Shown here: piece after piece, positions 34,376-42,594 of the stretch
Position numbering within the stretch: the first letter of the stretch is position 1
How the letters are laid out: each line of letters begins with the position of its first letter
Assembly: GCF_000685095.1 (NCBI RefSeq)
Contig: NZ_BAYE01000002.1
Span: forward strand, 558,001-622,000
Direction: 5' to 3'
Source: Paraburkholderia caledonica NBRC 102488
GTDB lineage: Bacteria; Pseudomonadota; Gammaproteobacteria; Burkholderiales; Burkholderiaceae
Length of the DNA stretch: 64,000 bases
The notes under the pieces: generated by a model
Database searches by the model: none
Told to the model about the DNA's origin: nothing
What the model saw: the letters and a program-made list of their open reading frames with translations, nothing else
Program-made: the position numbers and the translations under genes

Positions 34376-34537
34376 CTTACATCTTTCTGCAACTGGGCCT
34401 TAGGGCGCCCCCCAATTGGCGAACCGACTGGCCCCTTTCGGAGTGCGGACATATCAGACTCGACAGACGAAATGTCGGCTGAGGCTGATGACGCGAGTAA
34501 CACCTTCGTCGGGGAACGTTCGTTACCTGGGGCCGAG

Positions 34538-34587
34538 CCGATGTTCGAATGTCCGCCCGAGAGCGCGGTCGAATGGCCGTTGGTGGC
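34538..34587. repeat. dispersed ~50-bp repeat, copy A
   Basis: This segment aligns without gaps to 40311-40360 with about 80-85 percent identity by eye, including the exact shared core GTTCGAATGTCCG. Both copies are in non-coding parts of the accessory region and in the same orientation. This copy is next to the IS remnant. Confidence 0.65.
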
Positions 34588-34689
34588 CGAGGTTGTGTAA
34601 AAACTCAGATGATCATCTAGACTGAATCAACCTGCTGGACCGAGAGGCGCAGATGGGGTGATTTGTCGGAGGTGCGGAACGCAGTCAGA

Positions 34690-35040
34690 CGACACTCCTG
34701 CCGGAATGTCTCGATGACTCTATCGCTGAAGACAATCCTGTGCGGATTGTCGACGCATTCGTCGAAGAACAAAGATCTATATCTACGGCTATCTCAATCG
34801 CGTGCAGTCTAGCCGACGCCTGGAGTGGGAGTGCCTGCGCAATGTCGAATTGATGTGGCTGACCGGCCGGCTTGCGCCGGACTTCAAGACGATTGCCGAG
34901 TACAGGCGGAGCAATGGCGAAGGCATTCGCAACGTGTGCCGTCGCTTCGTGATGATATGCCGTGACCTGAAGCTGTTCACACAAGCGGTCGTAGCCATCG
35001 ACGGTAGCAAGTTCAAGGCGGTCAACAGCTCACTTTCCAT
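34690..35040 (+). mobile_element. IS1182-type transposase fragment
   Basis: Plus-strand reading gives pieces of an IS1182-family transposase N-terminal half: a segment around RIVDAFVEEQ, then after a small deletion and shift IYGYLNRVQSSRRLE, NVELMWLTGRLAPDFKTIAEYRR and LFTQAVVAIDGSKFKAVN. The similarity ends near 35040; the catalytic second half and right end are missing. It is a dead remnant. The order and motifs are recognised from the family, and the exact IS name is not assigned. Confidence 0.8.
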
Positions 35041-35229
35041 TGGTGGCCAAAAATACGGGCGTCGCTATCACACGGACGGTCTTGATCCACTATGGGAACC
35101 GAGACCGCTCATTTTGGCGCGGTTCCTGCCTGCGAGGCATCGATGTTGCCCGAGTTGAATTGCATGCATGTCGGTGAAGAACGCGTCCGCTTCTGCAGCC
35201 ATGGTGGAGTTGTGCATCACGCGAAACGC

Positions 35230-35520
35230 TCAACTTTCGAAGCTTGCCCCAAGGAGGAGGTCGCACACGTTCGGGATCTCCAGACCCGGCACCGGACGGC
35301 GCCCAATGTCGGCCAGACCGGTTCCGCTGGCGCTGTGCGGCTTCTGCCTGGCGACCTCGGCTAGTGCCTCCGTGAACGCTTTCTTGAAGCCGAGTCGCGA
35401 ATAGAGCGCGAGCGTATCGTCGATCAGTTGGGGAGAAATCTCGTCCATCCTGAGCCCCATGACGTCCACATGAGCGCCGAAGTGGACGAGCGCGACTTCC
35501 GGCGCCGTGCGATCGGCACA
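35230..35520 (-). pseudogene. HD-domain hydrolase (cyanamide hydratase-like), C-terminal fragment
   Basis: Reading leftward from about 35520, the frame runs CADRTAPEVALVHFGAHVDVMG, LYSRLGFKKAFTEALAEVA and DIGRRPVPGLEIPNVCDLL to a natural stop at 35230. This matches the last hundred or so residues of HD-superfamily hydrolases related to cyanamide hydratase. The upstream part with the HD metal motifs is absent: sequence beyond 35520 belongs to an unrelated fragment on the other strand. It is a 5'-truncated relic. Confidence 0.7.
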
Positions 35521-35530
35521 CAGTGCTAAC

Positions 35531-35680
35531 TTGCCGATAGGCGCGATCTACGCAACGCTGCCCCCGGGCTGTGCGCAGGCCCCTGTGCAGGGCAGTATGT
35601 ACTACACGTGCGGTGGTTCCCGGTTCAGGCCTTCATACGGCGCCAATGGCGTGTACTACCGCGAAGTTGGCGCAACGTGA
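35531..35680 (+). pseudogene. DUF6515-like exported protein, C-terminal fragment
   Basis: A short plus-strand frame without a start codon encodes IYATLPPGCAQAPVQGSMYY, then TCGGSRFRPSYGANGVYYREV and a stop. This is the usual C-terminal signature of small exported proteins annotated as DUF6515 (a cysteine pair and Tyr-rich motif). Only about 50 codons survive; the signal peptide and N-terminal part are gone. It abuts the HD fragment, showing that this stretch is a mosaic of broken genes. Confidence 0.6.
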
Positions 35681-35860
35681 CTCATATTGCCGATCGCGTT
35701 GTTGCCATCGAGCGACACCTCCCCTCACGCCATAGCTGCCGGTACTCGAATGGATTAACGTCTAAAAGCGACGGTAGAAGTATTCACAGTAAGCATGTCG
35801 CTAATACGAGGCGTGAAGTGTTCCAATGAACCCTGTGAGCAGTTCAATCCGGAGTCTCTG

Positions 35861-37039
35861 ATGAAAAAGTCCCTGATAGCCGGCGCTGCGCTAACCGCCT
35901 TGGCAGGCGTCGCGCACGCGCAGAGCAGTGTCACACTGTATGGTCTGATCGACGCAGGCCTGACCTACACGAATAGCCAGATCAGCGGGACAGGATCGGG
36001 CGGCCACAGCAACTGGCAGATGACCAGCGGCGGGATCCAGTACAGCCGCTGGGGGCTGCGTGGTGCGGAAGATCTCGGCGGAGGATTGAAGGCGATCTTC
36101 AATCTGGAAAGCGGCTTCAATTTGAACAACGGACAGATGGCGTCCAGCAATCGGATCTTTAATCGTCTCGCTTACGTGGGACTGTCGAGTCACGACTTCG
36201 GCACACTGACGCTGGGACGTCAAACCGATGGCATGGTCGACTTCGTGGCGCCGCTCGCATTGACCGGCACCGAGTACGGCGGGATTCACTTTGCCCATCC
36301 GTTCGATGTCGACAACCTCAACGATTCGTTCCAGATCAACAACTCGGTCAAGTATGTGAGTCCCGAATATGCCGGATTCAAACTGGGCGCTTTGTACGGT
36401 TTTTCGAATCAGGCTAACGGCTTCGCAAATAATCGGGCGTACAGTGTCGGTCTTTCGTATATCTGGGGGCCACTGAACTTCGGCGCTGGATATCTGCACC
36501 TGAACAATTCCGCCGCAACGCCGGCGCAGATCAACACCGGTGGTGCGGTCACCGATACGACCGGCTCCACGCTGTCCGGACTGTTGACGCCGACACCTGT
36601 TCCGTTGGGTGCACTGGCTAGCCGCCAGCAAACATGGGGAGCGGGCATCAACTACTCGTTCGGTCCGGCGGTAGCCGGCTTCGTGTACACCCAGACGAAT
36701 TTGACCCAACTGTTCCTGACCGGCTTCAGTACCCACTTCCAGAACTATGAAGGGAACTTCCGCTATGCGTTGACGCCCGCGATAGAACTCGCGGCCGCTT
36801 ACACGTACTCGCGCGCGGGCGGCAACGGCGGTAGCGGCGCCCCGCACTGGAATCAGGTGAGCGCGCTGGCGGACTACAGCCTGTCACGACGCACGGATAT
36901 CTATCTTCAAGGAGCTTGGCAAAGTGTGAGCGCCAGCACGAACTCGCCACTCGGCGTGGCGTGGATCAACGGTGTGAGTGCTCCATCTTCCACGACTAAC
37001 CAGGTACAAGCGACCGTCGGCCTGCGCCACCGTTTCTGA
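35861..37039 (+). CDS. Gram-negative porin, Burkholderia trimeric type (second)
   Basis: A 392-residue outer-membrane porin. The start at 35861 follows a GGAG site; the 20-residue signal peptide ends in GVAHA and the mature protein begins QSSVTLYGLID. Beta-strand-rich sequence follows, ending in VGLRHRF with the terminal phenylalanine. The plan is the same as the porin at 28814-30001, but the loops differ. No metabolic gene is adjacent and its neighbours are relics, so it looks like an independent general or specific pore. Confidence 0.94.
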   Translation: MKKSLIAGAALTALAGVAHAQSSVTLYGLIDAGLTYTNSQISGTGSGGHSNWQMTSGGIQYSRWGLRGAEDLGGGLKAIFNLESGFNLNNGQMASSNRIFNRLAYVGLSSHDFGTLTLGRQTDGMVDFVAPLALTGTEYGGIHFAHPFDVDNLNDSFQINNSVKYVSPEYAGFKLGALYGFSNQANGFANNRAYSVGLSYIWGPLNFGAGYLHLNNSAATPAQINTGGAVTDTTGSTLSGLLTPTPVPLGALASRQQTWGAGINYSFGPAVAGFVYTQTNLTQLFLTGFSTHFQNYEGNFRYALTPAIELAAAYTYSRAGGNGGSGAPHWNQVSALADYSLSRRTDIYLQGAWQSVSASTNSPLGVAWINGVSAPSSTTNQVQATVGLRHRF

Positions 37040-37221
37040 GCGGAAGCATCGATCCCGTCTGCAGCGAAAACGGGTCAGGGAGCAGAACGCGCGCCACGCG
37101 CGAGTGCACGCACGGCGAACCGGCAGCGTCACAGCAAGCCGGCCGGCTGGCGGCACTCGCGCGCCCCGGTTGTCCTGAACTGGTTGCGTTCGGTTGCGAT
37201 CGCGCGCGCCGGCCGATGGTA

Positions 37222-37686
37222 TTACGGTGGTCTGCACACCACGGCGGTCAACAAGAATGGCACCACCGTACGTACGGTCGCTTTGCTACCTGCTTCGCGC
37301 ACGCGGGTTTCGATCGTCTCTCGCGGGCCCGATAGTACGGCGCCGTATACAGGACCGGAAATTGCCTGTCGACCGCCTTTCCTGAACATCTGATCGTGGA
37401 GCTCATAGCCGAGCACCGCGTAGACCGGAAAACCGAAGGCACTCAGATCGCTTCCGCAAATGGAGCGAAATGCGTTCACGGAATTTGCTTCTACATGCAT
37501 TGGAGTGGGAGCGATCGCGTGCGCATTGACTAGCTCCGTGATGAACTCGTGCGGCGGCTGTGCGCAGTCGAATTTTGCGTCAAGCGCTTGTGCGCCGAAG
37601 ACCGACGCGAAGAGCGCCGCATTGGACAGAAGCGCGACGCCGACAGCATTGCGCCAGTACCTTGCACTGCGAGAAAGATGGAACAT
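37222..37686 (-). CDS. exported hypothetical protein
   Basis: A 154-residue protein from the ATG at 37686. The N-terminus (MFHLSRSARYWRNAVGVALL and on to ASVFGAQALDA) is a plausible Sec signal peptide. The mature part has no recognised domain; it contains two cysteines likely to pair in the periplasm and a VYAVLGYELHDQMFRKGG segment. A longer in-frame extension to 37800 lacks a signal and is not used. No operon partner is present. It is probably a real gene because residue usage is protein-like throughout. Confidence 0.5.
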   Translation of the reverse strand: MFHLSRSARYWRNAVGVALLSNAALFASVFGAQALDAKFDCAQPPHEFITELVNAHAIAPTPMHVEANSVNAFRSICGSDLSAFGFPVYAVLGYELHDQMFRKGGRQAISGPVYGAVLSGPRETIETRVREAGSKATVRTVVPFLLTAVVCRPP

Positions 37687-37924
37687 CGTCGCCGCCTCGA
37701 TCGAAAGTATGGACCAGGCTGGTGCAAGCGGGTTGGTCTGTCGGAGATCGGATCGGCACGCGGAATCCTGCTTCGTGCACGGTGCGAGCAGCTTGCGCAA
37801 ACGAATTGGATCGTCGGAGCGAACGCCGGTTCACGACGGCAACGCTGAAAAACGCACGCGAGTTCGCTCTTCATCGCCCTGTCACACGGCGTGTTCCTTC
37901 GCTCTCGCTTCGGTGGACAGTTTT

Positions 37925-38297
37925 CGCAACATTAGTGTTACGGTTCTAACCCAGCCAGTCGGGCAGTCATGCACCATCCACCACCAGGATGGCAGCGGCT
38001 ACGGCCCGGCCGACGCAAATGTTAACGTCGTCTGTACACCAAACAGTCATACGTTGGGTGGCACACTGAATGGCCTCGCACCGGGTACGACCATCACGCT
38101 GCAAAACAACGACACGAATTCCCTCGCTCTCGCAGCTAACGGCAGTTTCAACCTTCCCACGAAGGTGCGATACGGTGATGTTATTCGGTTACGGTCCCGG
38201 CGCAGCCGATCCCACCAACGCGGACCTGCTAGTGACGAATGGCACCGGCACTGTGCCCGATGGCGACATCTCCAATGTGACTGTGACGTGCCAATAG
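37925..38297 (+). pseudogene. exported repeat protein fragment, frameshifted
   Basis: The first frame reads ISVTVLTQPVGQSCTI, then GYGPADANVNVVCTPNSHTL, GGTLNGLAPGTTITLQNNDT and ALAANGSFNLPTKV. After about 38175 the continuation is in another frame: NADLLVTNGTGTVPDGDISNVTVTCQ to a stop at 38297. The two pieces are successive units of a known repeat type (about 80 residues, ending in NVNVxCT-like strands) found in large extracellular proteins. The start and upstream repeats are missing and a frameshift splits the remainder, so it is a relic. Confidence 0.68.
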
Positions 38298-38598
38298 TGC
38301 TGCGATGATGCAAACGTCCAATCGCGTTGGTTGCACGCAGCGCGCCGCCGGCGAGCAACGCTGACGGCGACCTGGATCTGCCCGTCTTTGTCGGCCGCAA
38401 TCCTTACCGCCCTTCCCGGCACGGTGGCCTCTCACTGTTGCGATCCATATCCTTGCAAACAGCATCGGCCGACTCCTGTCTTTTATATATTCAGCATAAA
38501 CCTACGCAGGGCCGTGGCATAGCCGAGCGCAATCAGGAGCGGGAGAAGCAGACTCGCGATGATCTGCACCAGCCGTTGGTTTCGGCGTAACCGACGAG
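38298..38598. other. gene-poor stretch
   Basis: About 300 bp with no supportable gene. On the minus strand a short frame ending near 38495 contains one membrane-helix-like run (IIASLLLPLLIALGYATAL). It has no clear start and could be the tail of a lost membrane protein. Confidence 0.35.
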
Positions 38599-38778
38599 AT
38601 GGAAAAGCTTGACCGTCTGAAATCGGCAGGGACCATTTCGGAAGCGGAATATTCCCGCGCCTGCGAGCCCGGCTCGTGCAGTAGTCAGGGTTTACGGGTC
38701 GACCCGAAGATCCTCTGCCTGGCGGGGGCGGGCGTGGAACCGATCCTGGCCCGCGCCCTTCGCTATTGCGAGACCTGA
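38599..38778 (+). pseudogene. SHOCT-like fragment
   Basis: A short plus-strand frame begins with MEKLDRLKSAGTISEAEYSRA, the leucine-spaced pattern of the SHOCT motif that usually ends larger membrane or lipid-binding proteins. The remaining 35 codons up to the stop show no domain. No ribosome-binding site is evident and the frame is open further upstream, so this is more likely the remains of a larger gene than a free small protein. It overlaps the end of the next minus-strand gene by 16 bp. Confidence 0.4.
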
Positions 38779-39509
38779 TAGATCATGGGCCCTTGGCGGT
38801 ACGGACGGGGAAATGAACCGGCCCAGTATCCCGCCCGGTAGACCGGATAGGCAATGGGACTGGCAACGGCGACGACCGGCTGCACCACGGCCTGAACCGG
38901 GTATTCCTGCACCTCCTCCTGGGAATAGACCGGAACGTACTGGACAGCCGGTGGAGGGGCCGCTGCATAGGCCTGTTGCACGTACACCGGCTGCGAATAG
39001 TTCGACGGACCGCTTTCAAAAACCGGCGCTTGCGCATAGACGGGCGCCTGCTGGTAACGCGTCGGCGGTGGCGCGTACTGCAGCTGCTGCGTACCCATCT
39101 GGTACCCGGGCTGGGCCGGCAATGCGCGCTGGGCGACGTGCGGTGGGGGGACGGGGACGGGCGCCTGCAAGGCCTCGTCGTCTGGCATGGCGGACGGGAG
39201 CGGCGGCACATCGTGCGACTGGACCTGCTTAGCCGGACTCTTCAACTGATCCCGCAAAGAAGCGTACGTCTCGGCGTCCTCCTTCGCCCGAGCAACGTAT
39301 CCACTATGGTAGGCATTGCTCAGGTCTTTCTGACGTGCCTGGTTTTCCTCATCGGCGGTCATACGTTCGTCACCGGGGTCGAGCGACGCATCCGTCCCGC
39401 CGTTGTCATAAGCGGACTTCGGACCATCGGCCCATGCTGGAATGGATTGCAGCGATGGCGCAAAAGCCACCGAAGCAACTGCAATGCCTAACAACGATTT
39501 AATTCTCAT
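38763..39509 (-). CDS. exported Pro/Gln/Tyr-rich hypothetical protein
   Basis: A 248-residue protein with a clear signal peptide (residues 1-27, ending PAWA). The mature N-terminal part is charged and helical (DEENQARQKDLSNAYHSGYVARAKEDAE), then a long low-complexity region is rich in Pro, Gln, Tyr and Val (residues about 95-225), ending with a YRAGYWAG segment. It is probably periplasmic or surface-associated and may contact the cell wall. The function is unknown. The region upstream to 40815 contains no gene, so it appears monocistronic. Confidence 0.7.
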   Translation of the reverse strand: MRIKSLLGIAVASVAFAPSLQSIPAWADGPKSAYDNGGTDASLDPGDERMTADEENQARQKDLSNAYHSGYVARAKEDAETYASLRDQLKSPAKQVQSHDVPPLPSAMPDDEALQAPVPVPPPHVAQRALPAQPGYQMGTQQLQYAPPPTRYQQAPVYAQAPVFESGPSNYSQPVYVQQAYAAAPPPAVQYVPVYSQEEVQEYPVQAVVQPVVAVASPIAYPVYRAGYWAGSFPRPYRQGPMIYQVSQ

Positions 39510-40815
39510 GGTTTCACCTCGCAGCTAGAGAGAAATGGAAGCGCTCCAGTCACCTCCCGGTGGGCCTCGTGCCGATACGCAATGTCGTGCGGAGCACCAG
39601 AAGGCGACTTCCTCGTGCCTGCGCAGCGCTAGCTCGTAGTCCTGACTTTTGAGCATTTCCCGGCCTCTTTCAGAACGGCGCAGTCTGGCTAACTAATGGA
39701 TTAGCGGTCGCAAGCCGTCCGTAAATGGCGCTTAATAGGGCCGCGGCGCTAACTTTCACATTTCGCCAATCGCAACACGGCTATCCATTTCTCATTTGCA
39801 ACTGCTTCCCTCTGAAACAGTCGTGCGGGGGGCAGGCGTCCAGCGGCGCACCCGCCCGAAACCACGCCAGAAATCACATGGTGTTCGCTCGAAAGGGGAA
39901 ACTCCGTGCGGGAATACTCATATCCAGTCGACAGGCATACTTAGGAAAATCAGGGATCGCAGACGATGACAGTGGCGTGACGCATCACCCCGCCCGGGCG
40001 GACCCAACGGCCGGTCCGGACGGTCAGGAAGCGAGGTCTGTTGTCGCTTCTGGTGCAAAGCGGAACGTGCTGGTCGTCGCGCTTCGTTTCAGAACAGTTC
40101 GCCGGATCTGCTGATCCAGCATGCCGAGATCGAGCGCCGGGACCCGAAATGACGGGCCGCCGGGAAAGCGCGCATGCCTTGGCTTCGCGAACAGATCGAA
40201 GGGCGGCCTCGCCCGCCATTGCCTGTGCGAGCCCGCGACCCGCGGTGCCCGTCAGCGCCACGACGCGACCGATATGATCCGCGCACGAACGTCCGGTGTC
40301 TGTAGTGGAACCGACGTTCGAATGTCCGTGTGAAAGCGCGGGCGAATGGCCGTAGATGGCAGAACTGAGCCCGACGACGACCGGCTCTGAGCGACCGTTC
40401 CCAGTCATACGATGGCGATGAAACTCTACGACCGCTCGGGAGGGACTACGGTCGTTGGCAAGTGCGCACGGATCGTTTCCGCCTTGAAACGGCGCGCCCG
40501 GGATCGCCTCCTGGCGATCCGTCATCGGTTCGACGGGCTCGCTTACCGGCCAGATCGTGCCGTCCGATCCGGCAGCCTGATGGGCAACCCCGGTTGCCAC
40601 GACATCAACCCGGCGATGCGAACTGATTCTAGCGTTTGACGGTGGCGGAGCGCGGTCTATCGCCGAGGCACACGACGATCCTGCGCTCGATGAATTGCTA
40701 TACGCCGGAGCAATCCTGCAAAGTATTTTTGCTGCCGCTGGCGTGATCGACAATAATGGACGGGGGGGTGTGTCACGGCAGTGCTTGAACGCGAATAATC
40801 CATGGAGAACATATC
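39510..40815. other. 1.3-kb stretch without a supportable gene
   Basis: No frame here carries a recognisable domain. The longest open frames (39725-40114 plus strand, 39950-40753 minus strand) look like GC-driven chance openings. The minus-strand frame has a short GRVVALTGTAGRGLAQAM segment that faintly resembles a dehydrogenase cofactor loop but nothing after it fits. The only structured element seen is the second copy of the dispersed repeat at 40311-40360. It is probably decayed accessory DNA. Confidence 0.5.
40311..40360. repeat. dispersed ~50-bp repeat, copy B
   Basis: Aligns without gaps to 34538-34587, including GTTCGAATGTCCG, with scattered substitutions (about 80-85 percent identity by eye). 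It is non-coding. It may be the footprint of a lost insertion sequence. Confidence 0.65.
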
Positions 40816-41382
40816 ATGCTCAAACGTCTGATATTGACGCTGACGGTCTTGCTGATGTTGCCTATTTCCGCTGCTCGGGCCGACGAATATACGGCGACCC
40901 TCAACCTATTCAAGAATGCGGGGGAAAGCGGCAGTCTTCTGCATAGTGCCTATGGTTACGCTGTATTTCCGAAGATTGGCAAGGGAGGGGTCGGTATAGG
41001 CGGTGCCCATGGGAAGGGTCGAGTCTATGAGAAAGGGAAATATATTGGCGATACGTCGATGACTCAGGTCACTGTGGGCTTGCAACTTGGCGGCCAAGTG
41101 TACAGTGAACTCATCTTGTTCGAGGATGAACGAGCCCTCAGAGAATTCACCAAGGGTAACTTTGAATTCGGCGCAGATGCCAACGCGATCGCGATCACTG
41201 CGGCGGCCGGCGCACAGGCAGGCACTGCGGGCGGCACGTCTACTAACGTAAGTGGCGGCAAGAAAGATGCCAAAACGACAGGCGCCTATCGAAAAGGCAT
41301 CGCTGTGTTTACCGTGGCCAAGGGCGGGCTGATGTACGAGGCAAGCGTTGGCGGCCAGAAGTTCTCTTACAAGCCTCGTTGA
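40816..41382 (+). CDS. SYLF-domain (Ysc84-type) lipid-binding exported protein
   Basis: A 188-residue protein with a 22-residue signal peptide ending AARA. The mature region is a complete SYLF/DUF500 domain: LLHSAYGYAVFPKIGKGGVG, then IGGAHGKGRVYEKG, LGGQVYSELILFEDERAL and the closing GLMYEASVGGQKFSY. In eukaryotes and some bacteria the domain binds phosphoinositides; in proteobacteria these exported forms are poorly characterised envelope proteins. Length is normal for the bacterial type. Gene expression context is not apparent; an integrase fragment converges on its 3' end. Confidence 0.88.
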   Translation: MLKRLILTLTVLLMLPISAARADEYTATLNLFKNAGESGSLLHSAYGYAVFPKIGKGGVGIGGAHGKGRVYEKGKYIGDTSMTQVTVGLQLGGQVYSELILFEDERALREFTKGNFEFGADANAIAITAAAGAQAGTAGGTSTNVSGGKKDAKTTGAYRKGIAVFTVAKGGLMYEASVGGQKFSYKPR

Positions 41383-41394
41383 TTTCGCCAAGTG

Positions 41395-41686
41395 TTAAAT
41401 GTAGGCCAAGGCTGTCCAAAAAACTCTTTATATGGGACGCGCTGATTGTTAGCACGGTTTGTGGCGGACGACATTCCTTCATATAGCGTCGAAACGAGCC
41501 GAACATCGCCTTGTAGAGCTTGGTCGAGTTGGGCGCAAAGCCCTTCTCATCCAACTGTTCAATCCAGCGTCGGAACGCCGCATCAGGTTGATATATCCAC
41601 GTCCCGAGTTTTATATCTTCCGCCATATTTTTTAGGGGTTGCGCGTGATAGCCACTTTTTAGCGTGGTTTTTATTGAATACTTCAT
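41395..41686 (-). pseudogene. tyrosine recombinase, N-terminal fragment
   Basis: From an ATG at 41686 the frame reads about 97 residues resembling the SAM-like core-binding domain of phage-type integrases (FRRWIEQLDEKGFAPNSTKL, MFGSFRRYMKECRPP and ISASHIKSFLDSL). Near 41395 it meets the end of the SYLF gene and the catalytic domain with the Arg-His-Tyr set is absent. The true extent is limited by that junction. It is a truncated recombinase. Three approximately 21-bp tandem repeats lie directly upstream of its start. Confidence 0.68.
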
Positions 41687-41717
41687 GACACCCCCAACCC
41701 TAATAATTTTGAATATG

Positions 41718-41774
41718 GACCAAAAAATCCCATTTAATATGCCGAAAATCTCATTTTTGATGTCGTAAATCTCA
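41718..41774. repeat. 21-bp period tandem repeats upstream of the recombinase fragment
   Basis: ATGCCGAAAATCTCA (41739-41753) and ATGTCGTAAATCTCA (41760-41774) match at 13 of 15 positions and start exactly 21 bp apart. A weaker copy at 41718-41732 (ending AAAAATCCCA) keeps the same phase. The tract is strikingly AT-rich compared with its surroundings. Its phase of two helical turns suggests binding sites on one DNA face, possibly recombinase arm sites. Confidence 0.6.
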
Positions 41775-41834
41775 ACATTGGTGTCGTCTTACGTCACGAC
41801 GTCGTCACGCGCGGCCCACGCCGCTCACAGGCGT

Positions 41835-41878
41835 CTGTACCGGACACCATCCTCAAATCCGTACAGGTACTGTACCGG
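41835..41878. promoter_or_regulatory. CTGTACCGG repeats upstream of the LysE gene
   Basis: The 9-mer CTGTACCGG occurs at 41835-41843 and 41870-41878 as direct repeats 35 bp apart. An inverted partial copy, CCGTACAG, lies at 41859-41866, 3 bp before the second. They lie 52-95 bp before the LysE start. The arrangement suggests a regulator site, perhaps for the nearby MocR protein. Confidence 0.5.
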
Positions 41879-41929
41879 CAACGCTCGCTAGAATGCTCCA
41901 AAGTCCTCTGCCAGTCTTTGGAGTCAGCC

Positions 41930-42556
41930 ATGTCTTATTTCACGCTCAGCGCGCTGCCAGCCGGCATCCTGTTCGCGCTCGTCACTACGATCACGCCAGG
42001 TCCGAACAACACCATGCTGCTGGCTTCGGGCGTCAACTTCGGTTTTCGCCGCACGTTGCCGCACCTGTCGGGCATTAGCGCCGGCGTGGTGCTGTTGATG
42101 CTGTCGGTCGGCATCGGTCTCGGCGAAGCCTTCATTCAGTTCCCGGTGCTCTACACGGTGCTCGAAGTTGCGAGCGTCGCGTACCTGCTTTACCTCGCGT
42201 GGAAAATCGGCACGTCCGGCGAATTGAAAGTGAAGCAGGGCGAGCGCAGGCCAATGAAATTCTATGAAGCCATCGCTTTCCAGTGGGTCAATCCGAAGGC
42301 ATGGATGATGGTATTGACCGCCGCCACGACGATCCATTTGAGCGAGAGCTACAGCATGAACGCGATAGCAATGGCGGCGCTGTTCTATGTGATCGGCTTT
42401 CCGTGCATCTGCCTGTGGGCCGGTTTCGGCACCGCAATGCGCCGTGTGCTGTCCGACCCGAAGCGCCTGCGCGTCTTCAATATCGCAATGGCGCTGCTGC
42501 TGGTTTGCTCGCTTTATCCGATCGCACTGAAGCTGATCGACACCATCCGCGCGTGA
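41930..42556 (+). CDS. LysE-family amino-acid exporter (RhtB type)
   Basis: A 208-residue inner-membrane exporter. The early TITPGPNNTMLLASG segment is the family signature; about six membrane helices are visible, and the QWVNPKAWMM segment is typical of the family. The start at 41930 follows GGAG. Family members export amino acids or related metabolites. It converges with a MocR regulator gene, a pairing common for exporters of this type, and a transaminase gene lies beyond, which supports a shared amine or amino-acid role. Confidence 0.92.
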   Translation: MSYFTLSALPAGILFALVTTITPGPNNTMLLASGVNFGFRRTLPHLSGISAGVVLLMLSVGIGLGEAFIQFPVLYTVLEVASVAYLLYLAWKIGTSGELKVKQGERRPMKFYEAIAFQWVNPKAWMMVLTAATTIHLSESYSMNAIAMAALFYVIGFPCICLWAGFGTAMRRVLSDPKRLRVFNIAMALLLVCSLYPIALKLIDTIRA

Positions 42557-42594
42557 GCGCGTGGGCGCCCTGTCATCCGGACACCTGCGTGCGG

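Larger units (their letters stand above)
34270..34684. other. gene-poor stretch before the IS remnant
   Basis: About 415 bp with no supportable gene. It holds the GCGTAC tandem repeat and, at 34538-34587, one copy of a roughly 50-bp dispersed repeat. A TTGTGTAAAAACTC segment (34593-34606) next to it may be the outer end of the insertion sequence whose transposase fragment follows. Confidence 0.45.

Noticed and set aside
35095..35126. Inverted repeat GGAACCG / CGGTTCC as a possible IS end
   Set aside because: The 7-bp arms are short and no matching terminal sequence was seen on the other side of the transposase fragment.
37460..37924. Plus-strand frame opposite the exported hypothetical, continuous with the repeat-protein fragment
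   Set aside because: Only the part after about 37925 resembles a protein family. The upstream part is antisense to the better-supported minus-strand gene.
39725..40114. A 129-codon plus-strand frame
   Set aside because: No domain, no ribosome-binding site, and an abrupt change of composition along its length.
39950..40753. Possible SDR or epimerase gene on the minus strand
   Set aside because: Only a short GTAGRGLAQ-like segment resembles a cofactor loop. No catalytic Tyr-x3-Lys and no continuing similarity were seen.
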